This document shows, piece after piece, positions 53,834 through 60,245 of a DNA stretch of 64,000 nucleotides (position 1 is the stretch's first letter; the number at the start of each line of letters is the position of its first letter). Position numbers and translations under genes: made by a program. The stretch comes from an uncultured Bacillota bacterium (GTDB lineage: Bacteria; Bacillota; Clostridia; Oscillospirales; Oscillospiraceae). Below the pieces are notes generated by a model. The model was not told the DNA's origin and searched no databases. It saw only the letters and a program-made list of their open reading frames with translations. The DNA lies in NCBI GenBank assembly GCA_947385365.1, contig CANDKT010000001.1, forward strand, positions 37,798-101,797, read 5' to 3'.

Positions 53834-54736
53834 ATGATAGTAGAAATGAACGAAAAAGTGAATATGGGGACTGGAAACATTATACCGCAGTCCCAGGAAT
53901 CCGTCAAGCAAAAAAAACGGTGGCTAATACCAGACAGCAAGCCGATTGCATGGCAAGTCATAAGGCTTACCGCAGCAGAGGGCGGGGACGACGACCGGGA
54001 ACCGGTCGAAACCACAACAATCACCGCAAAAAATGCGGTGGAAGCGTATACGTTGGCCGCCAAGGTATACCCCGGATACAAGCTCGGGGCGGAAATAGTT
54101 ACATATCCCCTTGCTACTCTTGCCCCGGAAGGGGAAGGAATTGACTATTTGGCCAAATATACGGCCAAACAATTCAGAAAATGGCAGATTAGGAACGAAA
54201 ATGCCGTTTTCCAAGGGTTGACGGTACAAGACCGGGAAGATCAGGCACAAACCGCCGCCCTTGCCATATGGCAAGGACTCTTAGCGGATGAGGGTATAGA
54301 TATGTATGCCCTGTATAAGATAGGGTACAACGCAATTTGCGCCGAACGCGATCAGATGTTCCGGAAAAAAGAAAAGTCGTACAATCCGGATAGACTCCCG
54401 CGCGTTTTTGGCACATTTGTTGCAAAAAATGGCCCGTTGGGCGCATTGTTTGCCGAGGCCGCGGCGAATGCCGCAAAAAGCGGTAAATTGACAGAAAAAC
54501 AAATGTCCGTGTTGGATATGTATGCCCGTCACTGGACGGGCGCGGAAATGGCAGCTGAAATGGGCATTAGGCGGGAAAAGGTGTACAAACACCTACACGC
54601 CGGGTTACATAATGTTCTGGATCAAATGATCCAGATTGACCTTGCAAACGGACTTAGGACGTTTGCAAGACACGGAATAACGCCCGAAGAAGTATATGAA
54701 GCCCTTGCGGAAGAAGCAAGGAAACGCAAAAATTAG
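53834..54736 (+). CDS. Sigma-like HTH transcription factor
   Basis: 300 aa from the ATG at 53834; the ATG at 53846 is an alternative, with GAAGGG before both. The middle has VQDREDQAQTAALAIWQGLL (resembles sigma region 2 start), and IDMYALYKIGYNAICAERDQM follows. The C-terminus LTEKQMSVLDMYARHWTGAEMAAEMGIRREKVYKHLHAGL is a region-4-like helix-turn-helix. It may direct host or phage RNA polymerase to phage promoters. It is the first plus-strand gene and ends at a strong terminator. Confidence 0.65.
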   Translation: MIVEMNEKVNMGTGNIIPQSQESVKQKKRWLIPDSKPIAWQVIRLTAAEGGDDDREPVETTTITAKNAVEAYTLAAKVYPGYKLGAEIVTYPLATLAPEGEGIDYLAKYTAKQFRKWQIRNENAVFQGLTVQDREDQAQTAALAIWQGLLADEGIDMYALYKIGYNAICAERDQMFRKKEKSYNPDRLPRVFGTFVAKNGPLGALFAEAAANAAKSGKLTEKQMSVLDMYARHWTGAEMAAEMGIRREKVYKHLHAGLHNVLDQMIQIDLANGLRTFARHGITPEEVYEALAEEARKRKN

Positions 54737-54742
54737 ATTAAA

Positions 54743-54775
54743 AAGACGCTGGAAATATTTCCAGCGTCTTTTTTT
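54743..54775 (+). terminator. Rho-independent terminator after the sigma-like gene
   Basis: AAGACGCTGGAAA pairs with TTTCCAGCGTCTT around a very short loop and is followed by TTTTTG. It begins 7 bp after the stop codon and closes the sigma-like transcript. Confidence 0.9.
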
Positions 54776-54783
54776 GTCCCCGC

Positions 54784-54921
54784 CCCGTCAGAAGGGGACA
54801 AACTCCCCTCTAAGAGTGAAAGGGAAACTCCCGGAAAAAATCCTGCTGGAAGCCCGTCAGAAGGGGACAAACTCCCCTCTAAGAGTGAAAGGGAAACTCC
54901 CGGAAAAAATCCTGCTGGAAG
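54784..54921. repeat. 69-bp direct tandem repeat (two exact copies)
   Basis: Two adjacent copies (54784-54852 and 54853-54921) starting CCCGTCAGAAGGGGACAAAC. They read as identical throughout. Each has internal GGGG...CCCC and GGGAAACTCCC stems. They lie between the terminator and the large structured region, where its promoter should be. Confidence 0.85.
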
Positions 54922-54926
54922 CCATA

Positions 54927-55605
54927 GTTTATCATTGATAGAGCCGCCAAATCCATAATGATTTGGCGGCTCAAATGAGTGATAAACAACGGATATCACT
55001 CGCTTGAGCGGCTTGTAACACCTTGCTATAAAGCTGCGTGCCAAACGGAGACCGACTGTGGAAAATGGTTTGCCCTATCTACTGAGGACCCCTGAGCATG
55101 GCGTTATAGTGGGAGTGGAAAACCGCTTGAGGTTTGTCCTGCTACCACCAAGGGCGTGTTGGTGTGAGTACCTTTGCTATCAAAGGCGACAGTCTGCCAG
55201 GGAGTTAGGCCCTGGGGTTCGGGTCAGTGAAAGCCCAGACAGTGCGGAGACCTCGGCCGCAGGTGGTTGCCATTGCCACCTTAAATGAGCGCTACCGGCG
55301 TGATTACAAGGGACAAATATCGGAAAGTTTGCAAGAACTGAACATCTGAACGGCCATTACATAGCCGGTTATCCTCTTAGGTATCAAGGATATTTGAGAG
55401 ATGGTTTTGTGATAGCTTTGCGTGAAGGCCCAAGGGGTTATAGCGCAGTGCGAAGGGTTTGGGCTTTGAGCGAACCGGACGGTATGATTGAAAAATTTAC
55501 GTGGACGTTCATTTGAGCGTTTGCAAGTCTATACAAAGTGTCGGGGCCGGATTCCCATAGTTGGTTCCGGCACTTCAATATGGGCTTGACCCGTAAATAA
55601 TTTTT
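54927..55605 (+). ncRNA. Candidate giant structured RNA (about 680 nt)
   Basis: No ORF with a start site spans this block, yet helices are dense: GTTTATCA/TGATAAAC (54927-54987) around a 13-bp stem (54941-54953 with 54960-54972), which competes with GAGTGATA/TATCACTC (54977-55001). Further stems are CACCAA/TTGGTG (55146-55164), CCTTTG/CAAAGG (55171-55186), CCAGGG/CCCTGG (55197-55215), GGTGG/CCACC (55262-55280), GCCCAA/TTGGGC (55428-55464) and GCCGGA/TCCGGC (55546-55571). CCCATA/TATGGG (55554-55584) would make a pseudoknot with the last. Size and phage setting recall GOLLD and ROOL RNAs; membership is unproven. Confidence 0.6.
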
Positions 55606-55619
55606 CAGGAGGACAAAAT

Positions 55620-56462
55620 ATGCCTACCATTAAAGAGAAGTTGCTGGGCGACTTTGACGTTGCATTGAAGAACGTCAACTCGCTCCTCGTTTGCGGAACG
55701 GCTTCCAGAGTGGAAGCCGAAGCCGCAATCGGAACGTTGACCTCAATCGAGGCCGACTTAAAAAAATTGGAGGAGCGGGACGTTTATGATCGCTGCGCGG
55801 ACATTCGCGAAGCGATCAAAGTACACCGTTTCCCCGTGATCGCTCACAAGAAAGTGAGCGAAAACGGGCGTCTGGTCAGGGTCGAACGGGGCACTAAAAT
55901 GGTCCAAGTAGATTTGAAGGCTTTCTGCGAATACCGCCGGTTTTCTCTGGACTGGTATTCCGAAATGCAGGCGCTGAATAAGCGCCTGACGTTGAGGGTT
56001 GCAACAACTCTCAACATGACCCCAAGTGAAATCAAAGACGTGGACGACTCATATTATATGAGTCAGTTCGCCGAGAAGATTTCCCTTGGGGAAGACCCCA
56101 CGTCTAACACCCAGTGCGTCAAGCACCTGCAAAGGGTGCTTGACTTGCTCTGCCCGAACATGGGCAAAGCAAATAACCACGACTTGACTTATATCATGTC
56201 GTGCTATTCGCGGCGTAGCAACAAAGCTGCACTGAAAGTAGTCTGTGCAAACCACAGACTACTCTTGTCCCTGTTGGGGGATGTAGCGTTTAACGTATCC
56301 GAAAAAATCGGGTACGGCATTGAACACAAGAGAAAACCGGCGTCCAAGGTGGTTGCCGAAAAAGCAGAAAAGAAAACGACCACTCCGGTTCCGTCCGTGG
56401 TTTTGGAACTTCCCGAGGAGGTTTCCGAGGAGGTTCCCGAGGAGGTTTCCGCCGAGGCGTAA
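55620..56462 (+). CDS. Unknown protein downstream of the structured RNA
   Basis: 280 aa with a strong site (TCAGGAGGACAAAAT) before the ATG. The N-terminus is helical (KEKLLGDFDVALKNVNSLL). A central part contains CEYRRFSLDWYSEMQALNKRLTLRVATTLNMTPSEI, and Cys/His residues are scattered. The C-terminal tail is Lys-rich and then repeats PEEVSEEVPEEVSAEA, so it is disordered and acidic. No family was recognised. Its leader is the structured RNA region, so expression may be tied to it. Confidence 0.7.
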   Translation: MPTIKEKLLGDFDVALKNVNSLLVCGTASRVEAEAAIGTLTSIEADLKKLEERDVYDRCADIREAIKVHRFPVIAHKKVSENGRLVRVERGTKMVQVDLKAFCEYRRFSLDWYSEMQALNKRLTLRVATTLNMTPSEIKDVDDSYYMSQFAEKISLGEDPTSNTQCVKHLQRVLDLLCPNMGKANNHDLTYIMSCYSRRSNKAALKVVCANHRLLLSLLGDVAFNVSEKIGYGIEHKRKPASKVVAEKAEKKTTTPVPSVVLELPEEVSEEVPEEVSAEA

Positions 56463-56468
56463 CATATA

Positions 56469-56490
56469 AGGGCTTGGTTTCCCAAGCCCT
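56469..56490 (+). terminator. Hairpin after the 280-aa gene
   Basis: AGGGCTTGG pairs with CCAAGCCCT around TTTC, 6 bp past the stop codon. No T run follows, so it may be an RNA-stabilising 3' hairpin instead of a strong terminator. Confidence 0.5.
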
Positions 56491-56594
56491 GCTTAATGCG
56501 GCTTCGGGTTTTTCAATGGGGTTTTCAAACCTGGAACGGTCCAAAGCCCGTAAAACGCAGATGGAGTATACATGTTAAAAAAGGAGAAGCAACA

Positions 56595-56780
56595 ATGAGT
56601 ATTGCTAACATTAAGGCAAATTACAGGAGACTTCACACCAGCCGGGCGAGGCGGTATGTGTCCCGCAAACTCGAGGGCATTGCGGTGCCCTACAATGGAA
56701 AGTTTGGAAATGGGTACAAGGTTTTCACCCCGGCGTGGGACAGCTCAAAATATTGCTACGTAACTTATTACGTAGCATGA
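56595..56780 (+). CDS. Small basic protein
   Basis: 61 aa from the ATG at 56595, behind AAAAGGAGAAGCAACA. Basic N-terminal half (IKANYRRLHTSRARRYVSRK), then GKFGNGYKVFTPAWDSSKYCYVTYYVA. No family was recognised. It may bind nucleic acid. Confidence 0.65.
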   Translation: MSIANIKANYRRLHTSRARRYVSRKLEGIAVPYNGKFGNGYKVFTPAWDSSKYCYVTYYVA

Positions 56781-56896
56781 AGAAATCAGTCGTGGCGGCG
56801 ACGTTAAATAGCCTTTAGGCCGCCAGCGTCCCGGCCTATGGCCGGGGGTAGGGGTTCATTTTCCCCGTATTTTCAAATAAACAGGGGGGGGTAGAA

Positions 56897-56998
56897 ATGG
56901 CAAAAAAGAAGTCAAGGAAGTACGAAGCGCGGATGAGACAGCGCAAAGAGGCCAACGCGTATCTGTTGCATGAAAATTGTAGCGGATATTACGACTGA
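56897..56998 (+). CDS. Very small basic protein
   Basis: 33 aa (starts MAKKKSRKYEARMRQRKEAN) behind a G-rich site (GGGGGGGG six bases before the ATG). Eleven Lys or Arg in the first 18 residues suggest nucleic-acid binding. It is followed at once by a structured RNA region. Too short for the usual gene finders; support is the start site and codon pattern. Confidence 0.5.
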   Translation: MAKKKSRKYEARMRQRKEANAYLLHENCSGYYD

Positions 56999-57005
56999 CC
57001 CGCAA

Positions 57006-57072
57006 GGCCCACGCCGGAAGGCGTGATCGGTGCAAGCCCGATGCCGTCCAATTGACGGCGGCGCTCATGGGC
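57006..57072 (+). ncRNA. Four-way-junction-like structured RNA
   Basis: An outer stem GGCCCA / TGGGC (57006-57011 with 57068-57072) encloses three hairpins: CACGCC-GGAA-GGCGTG (57010-57025), ATCGG / CCGAT (57026-57042) and GCCGTC-CAATT-GACGGC (57043-57059). The layout resembles a cloverleaf but lacks tRNA consensus bases. The stretch 56781-57208 has only the 33-aa ORF and these structures. Confidence 0.5.
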
Positions 57073-57095
57073 TAGTTTTGCAATGTCGGCCCAGT

Positions 57096-57179
57096 AGAAA
57101 TCACCACTTCGTTGCGGAGACTCTGGAAACCCGGAGTCAAACTGATAAGTCCGCAATTTTCACGGAATCGGTGATTTCT
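57096..57179 (+). ncRNA. Nested-stem structured RNA upstream of the BRO gene
   Basis: Three nested perfect stems: AGAAATCACC / GGTGATTTCT (57096-57105 with 57170-57179), TTGCGGA / TCCGCAA (57112-57118 with 57150-57156) and GACTC / GAGTC (57119-57123 with 57134-57138). It ends 30 bases before the BRO start codon, so it could be a leader regulator or a separate small RNA. Confidence 0.6.
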
Positions 57180-57208
57180 GCAAACATTCTTTACATGAAA
57201 GGAGCTTT

Positions 57209-57445
57209 ATGGAAGGTAATCAATTAGATTTGGCAGAACGCGCAAAGTTCGGCGAGATGGAGTGTTCCATCTATCGAGACGCAGGGAGTGGAGAGCTTTT
57301 CTTCACTCGCGAGCAGATTGGAACTGCACTGGAGTATAGTGACCCTAGCAAGGCGATTTCAAATATTCATGCTCGCCATGCTAATCGGTTAAATATGTTC
57401 TCAGTTACAGTTCCTATCTTGAAAAGTGGGGGTCCCTCAAATTGA
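57209..57445 (+). CDS. BRO-N antirepressor, N-terminal part (frame ends early)
   Basis: 78 aa, start behind AAAGGAG. It contains the BRO-N pattern FGEMECSIYRDAGSGELFFTREQIGTALEYSDPSKAISNIHARHANRLNMFSV. The reading frame stops at 57445 inside a near-perfect palindrome. The rest of the domain (VLYSRYGVMEICRWSHKPKADAFIDFVW) continues in the +1 frame. It is either a pseudogene by a one-base insertion or a programmed frameshift gene. Confidence 0.8.
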   Translation: MEGNQLDLAERAKFGEMECSIYRDAGSGELFFTREQIGTALEYSDPSKAISNIHARHANRLNMFSVTVPILKSGGPSN

Positions 57446-57456
57446 GGACCCCCACT
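57425..57456. repeat. Near-perfect palindrome at the BRO frame break
   Basis: AGTGGGGGTCCCTCAA and TTGAGGACCCCCACT are inverted repeats with a single A between and one extra C on the left arm. Removing that one C gives a perfect 15-bp palindrome and also rejoins the two BRO frames. Confidence 0.8.
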
Positions 57457-58175
57457 CAGACGATGAGTTTCACCCAGAGTATGGCGGGACTCAAGAAACT
57501 GTTCTCTATTCTCGTTATGGGGTCATGGAGATCTGCCGCTGGAGTCACAAACCCAAAGCAGATGCGTTCATAGATTTCGTTTGGGAGGTTGCAGACCGGT
57601 TGATGAGCGGTAAGGCGGTTCTAGTGCCGAGCGACGGAACGGCAATCGTGCCGACTGGAGATGTGACTGCCCAATTAAATTCTATTGGGGAGTTCTTAAA
57701 AGTGCTTGATGAGAAGGTTTCTCAGTTTTCGGAGTCGATGAACACACTGAACCAAAAGGTTTCCAAGGTGCAGGAATCAGCCTCATATTCCAACTACTAT
57801 CTGAGGTGTCAAATGCGTTCAGGATATGACGAGCGGTGGGAACGAAGTCAGGGTCCACGGTTGAAGGCTGTTGCTGAATTTATCGGGATCGACAGCAAGC
57901 GGCTTTTGCGAGAGATCTATGGCGAAATGGAACGTCGCTATGGAATCACATTAAATTCGTTTGTGAACGACTACAAACGAACAAAGAAGGTTTCAACGTG
58001 TTCTACTCTATCCGTGATCTCCTTCAGCCTAACGCTAAGGGAGATGTTTACCGCTATAGTGGACGAGGTGTTAGCGGTTTGTGGCATTGATTTGCCGGAA
58101 TCCACAACGCAATCAAGCCTTATAGAGATGGCTCAAAAGGCGGCGGGTGTTCATCAGAACGCAATGACCTTGTGA
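57426..58175 (+). CDS. BRO antirepressor, C-terminal part (+1 frame)
   Basis: Open from 57426 to 58175 in the +1 frame of the N-terminal part. It carries the second half of BRO-N (about residues 27-62, YSRYGVMEICRWSHKPKADAFIDFVWEVADRLMSG), a coiled-coil linker (LNSIGEFLKVLDEKVSQFSE), and a C-terminal DNA-binding-like domain (LKAVAEFIGIDSKRLLREIYGEMERRYGI). It has no independent ribosome binding site, so expression would need a frameshift or a corrected allele. The intact protein would be about 320 aa. Confidence 0.75.
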   Translation: MGVPQIEDPHSDDEFHPEYGGTQETVLYSRYGVMEICRWSHKPKADAFIDFVWEVADRLMSGKAVLVPSDGTAIVPTGDVTAQLNSIGEFLKVLDEKVSQFSESMNTLNQKVSKVQESASYSNYYLRCQMRSGYDERWERSQGPRLKAVAEFIGIDSKRLLREIYGEMERRYGITLNSFVNDYKRTKKVSTCSTLSVISFSLTLREMFTAIVDEVLAVCGIDLPESTTQSSLIEMAQKAAGVHQNAMTL

Positions 58176-58182
58176 TTGATTG

Positions 58183-58211
58183 TTGCAAGCATCATTACGG
58201 TATGGTATAAT
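58183..58211 (+). promoter_or_regulatory. Promoter for the 58238 gene
   Basis: TTGCAA (58183-58188) and TATAAT (58206-58211) with a 17-bp spacer. The predicted start of transcription, near 58218, falls after the ATG at 58217 and so supports the later TTG start codon. Confidence 0.75.
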
Positions 58212-58237
58212 CAAATATGAGGAAGGAGGTGGTGTGT

Positions 58238-58624
58238 TTGGATAAAAAGTTTTCGGACGAGGAGTTTGAAGAAACTCCGATTATGCAGATGCTCAGAGGT
58301 TTATTGTCGGAAAGTGTCAGAGAAGCTAGGAGAGAGTTGGAATTTGACCCTCAAAAAGCGGAAATTCTCCGATTCGTATGTCAAAAAATCTCTGAAGTCC
58401 TTGGAGATGGAGAGAAGGTAAGCGTGCGCTTACACCCAGAGTTCAATTCTGGGGGGGTAGAACTTCGAGTAGAATCTATAGAACTAGACAGACATGGGGT
58501 AGAAGAGTTTAGGGACATTTTAAAGGAATGTAGCTCAATCGATATCGAGCCACTTACAGATGGACGAATTAGTTTTTCTGCGTCTGTTTATGGGGTGTTT
58601 CGCCCAAAGACCAAACAAGAATAA
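58238..58624 (+). CDS. Small acidic unknown protein
   Basis: 128 aa from the TTG at 58238, eight bases after GGAAGGAGG; an in-frame ATG at 58217 would overlap that site. The N-terminal half is helical and acidic (DEEFEETPIMQMLRGLLSESVREARRELEFDP), the C-terminal half beta-rich (VSVRLHPEFNSGGVELRVESIEL). No family was recognised. It has its own promoter and terminator, a monocistronic unit. Confidence 0.7.
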   Translation: MDKKFSDEEFEETPIMQMLRGLLSESVREARRELEFDPQKAEILRFVCQKISEVLGDGEKVSVRLHPEFNSGGVELRVESIELDRHGVEEFRDILKECSSIDIEPLTDGRISFSASVYGVFRPKTKQE

Positions 58625-58632
58625 TAAGCAAA

Positions 58633-58658
58633 CTCCCCGATTTTCGGGGAGTTTTTTT
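58633..58658 (+). terminator. Rho-independent terminator
   Basis: CTCCCCGA pairs perfectly with TCGGGGAG around TTT, followed by seven T. It closes the 58238-58624 unit. Confidence 0.95.
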
Positions 58659-58692
58659 ACAACTAAAAAACAGGAAAGGGGGTGATTGCTTG

Positions 58693-58725
58693 ATGTTGGA
58701 AACCATCAAGCAACAACAACAATAG
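58693..58725 (+). CDS. Candidate 10-aa leader peptide with four Gln codons
   Basis: ATG-TTG-GAA-ACC-ATC-AAG-CAA-CAA-CAA-CAA-TAG gives MLETIKQQQQ. A G-rich site (GGAAAGGGGG) lies about 11 bases upstream. Its start is inside a hairpin GCTTGATG / CATCAAGC (58689-58712), and a terminator-like stem follows at 58757. This is the layout of a Gln-sensing or translation-coupled attenuator, but such a short ORF could be chance. Confidence 0.3.
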   Translation: MLETIKQQQQ

Positions 58726-58756
58726 CGGCCATAATGGGTCGCGCAATTGATTTGGG

Positions 58757-58794
58757 CCGTCGATAACCTGTAGGTTGTCGGCGGTTTTCTTTTG
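58757..58794 (+). terminator. Terminator / attenuator stem upstream of the 57-aa gene
   Basis: CCGTCGATAACC pairs over 12 positions (two G-U) with GGTTGTCGGCGG around TGTA and is followed by TTTTCTTTT. It lies between the putative leader peptide and the next small gene. Confidence 0.7.
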
Positions 58795-58814
58795 TGAACG
58801 GGGGCTAAAGAGGT

Positions 58815-58988
58815 ATGAGTTTCTTAGACGGCTGGTGGCTCTGGACGTTTGATGACTGGAAGCGGGCAATTGCCCAGCATGGTCGGGCGGAGCGCGAGAT
58901 GATTTTCAGCTTTCTAATTGAGCGTAACGATATACTTAGTGACGACCAGTTCAGCGAACTGGTCGAAATTCCCTATCCGGTTGGATAG
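58815..58988 (+). CDS. Small acidic unknown protein
   Basis: 57 aa: MSFLDGWWLWTFDDWKRAIA, then HGRAEREMIFSFLIERNDIL, then an acidic end (SDDQFSELVEIPYPVG). AAGAGG lies just before the ATG, with short spacing. Trp-rich N-terminus. No family was recognised. It follows an attenuator-like stem. Confidence 0.55.
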   Translation: MSFLDGWWLWTFDDWKRAIAQHGRAEREMIFSFLIERNDILSDDQFSELVEIPYPVG

Positions 58989-59041
58989 TGAACACTGCTC
59001 ATGAGCTAACCCCCAAAAAAAACAACATTGAAGGTGTCGCC

Positions 59042-59326
59042 ATGAAGGAAGTATGTAGCACAACAATTGATGCTTGCATCTGGGATATTGAGAGCAAATT
59101 GGCCTCAGTGTATGGGTGCATGGAGGCGGAGCGCATGATACAGCCGCTGGTCTGGTATATTAACACAGGTCGTGCGTCTACCGACTTTTTGCGGCTGCTG
59201 ATTAACGCTAAACCGCAAACCAAAGCGGCAATCTATCGTAGACTTGCCAAATTAGAGAGTTTCGACGGAACGATAACAGCTATTTGCAACGTACTACACT
59301 TGGATGCAAAATCCGTAATCGCTTAG
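59042..59326 (+). CDS. Small unknown protein
   Basis: 94 aa from the ATG at 59042 (MKEVCSTTIDACIWDIESKL), behind GAAGGTG; a GTG at 58988 overlapping the previous stop is an alternative start. Helical throughout (MEAERMIQPLVWYINTGRASTDFLRLLINAKPQTKAAIYRRLAKL). No family was recognised. Confidence 0.55.
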   Translation: MKEVCSTTIDACIWDIESKLASVYGCMEAERMIQPLVWYINTGRASTDFLRLLINAKPQTKAAIYRRLAKLESFDGTITAICNVLHLDAKSVIA

Positions 59327-59371
59327 TATCGCCGTGGGGCTTTTGTGCCCTAATCTTTCTCTTGCATATAA

Positions 59372-59434
59372 CATCTTTACTTTTGGGGTCTCCATTTGGA
59401 TACTTTACCTGTGGAGACCCCAAAAGTAAAGATG
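59372..59434. repeat. Perfect 23-bp inverted repeat before the toxin-antitoxin promoter
   Basis: The arm 59372-59394 (CATCTTTACTTTTGGGG...) is the exact reverse complement of 59412-59434, with a 17-base loop. It ends 6 bp before the -35 box of the toxin promoter. There is no T run, so it may be a barrier hairpin or the trace of a small inverted-repeat element. Confidence 0.85.
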
Positions 59435-59440
59435 TTTTCG

Positions 59441-59469
59441 TTGACGCATACGATATTTTTGTATATACT
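59441..59469 (+). promoter_or_regulatory. Promoter of the toxin-antitoxin pair
   Basis: TTGACG (59441-59446) and TATACT (59464-59469), 17-bp spacer. The expected start of transcription is close to the ribosome binding site at 59474-59483, giving a very short leader. Confidence 0.75.
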
Positions 59470-59490
59470 AACAAGAGAGGAGGCAGAGGC

Positions 59491-59817
59491 GTGACCAGAA
59501 AATTTGTGTATTGGGGCGCATTCCTTGCGGCTTGCAAGGTTATGGGCTTGGGAGACAGTACGCTACAAGCACTGGAAAATATGCTTCTCCTTAACCCGAC
59601 TGCTGGTGATATGGTAGAAGGGACAGGTGGCGCGTGCAAGGTCCGTGTCAAGTTGTCCGGACGCGGCAAGAGCGCAGGTGGACGGGCGATTTACTATGAC
59701 ACTGGCACAGCGATTCACTTCCTTATGATTTACCCAAAAAGTGCGCAATCGGATTTGACGCCAACACAAAAGGAACTCTTACATAAGGCGACACGGAAGA
59801 TTCGGAAGGAGTGTTGA
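59491..59817 (+). CDS. RelE/HigB-type toxin
   Basis: 108 aa from the GTG at 59491, seven bases after AGAGAGGAGG; the longer upstream frame would run through the 23-bp repeat and promoter. VKLSGRGKSAGGRAIYYD and IHFLMIYPKSAQSDLTPTQKELLHKATRKI match the beta-sheet and C-terminal helix of HigB2/RelE-like mRNA interferases. It precedes its antitoxin, as in higBA loci. It would cut mRNA at the ribosome when the antitoxin is lost. Confidence 0.8.
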   Translation: MTRKFVYWGAFLAACKVMGLGDSTLQALENMLLLNPTAGDMVEGTGGACKVRVKLSGRGKSAGGRAIYYDTGTAIHFLMIYPKSAQSDLTPTQKELLHKATRKIRKEC

Positions 59818-59818
59818 T

Positions 59819-60166
59819 ATGGACGAATTGGTTTTAGAGACACCATTGTCCCCGGAGGAAATTGCGGAGAATTTTAAGGATTTCGATTTGACGTCCGCTC
59901 TTCAGAACACATTGGAAGAGATTGACGCATGGAAGCGCGGGGAGGAAGTCCCAATAGTCGTTCGCGAGCGGACGTTACCGGACGTGGATGCTGCTGAGAT
60001 ACGGAAATCCCTTTCTCTCACACCTAAAGACTTTGCCGGAATACTTGGCGTATCCACACAAACGGTAGAAGAATGGGAAAGCGGGCGGAGTAATCCAACG
60101 CCCACGGAACGGAAACTGATGTATCTGATTCAGGAAGATCATACTTTAGTTCAAAAATTGAGATAA
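59819..60166 (+). CDS. HigA-type antitoxin with Xre HTH
   Basis: 115 aa. It begins 1 bp after the toxin stop. The N-terminal part is acidic. The C-terminal Xre-type helix-turn-helix (about 60-100) reads IRKSLSLTPKDFAGILGVSTQTVEEWESGRSNPTPTERKLM. It should neutralise the toxin and repress the promoter at 59441. A strong terminator follows. Confidence 0.85.
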   Translation: MDELVLETPLSPEEIAENFKDFDLTSALQNTLEEIDAWKRGEEVPIVVRERTLPDVDAAEIRKSLSLTPKDFAGILGVSTQTVEEWESGRSNPTPTERKLMYLIQEDHTLVQKLR

Positions 60167-60170
60167 GAAC

Positions 60171-60204
60171 AACCCCCACCGGAATCAACTGGTGGGGGTT
60201 TTTA
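60171..60204 (+). terminator. Rho-independent terminator of the toxin-antitoxin operon
   Basis: AACCCCCACC pairs perfectly with GGTGGGGGTT around ten bases and is followed by TTTA. Confidence 0.9.
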
Positions 60205-60245
60205 TTGCTCTTTTTGGTGCAAATGAACAATGGAAAGGTAGAACC

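Noticed and set aside
54784-54921. CRISPR or coding repeat (80-aa ORF at 54696-54938)
   Set aside because: Only two directly abutting copies without spacers; the ORF begins inside the sigma-like gene, crosses its terminator and has no start site.
59284-59490. N-terminal extension of the toxin
   Set aside because: The longer frame crosses the 23-bp inverted repeat and the promoter; the GTG at 59491 has the ribosome binding site.
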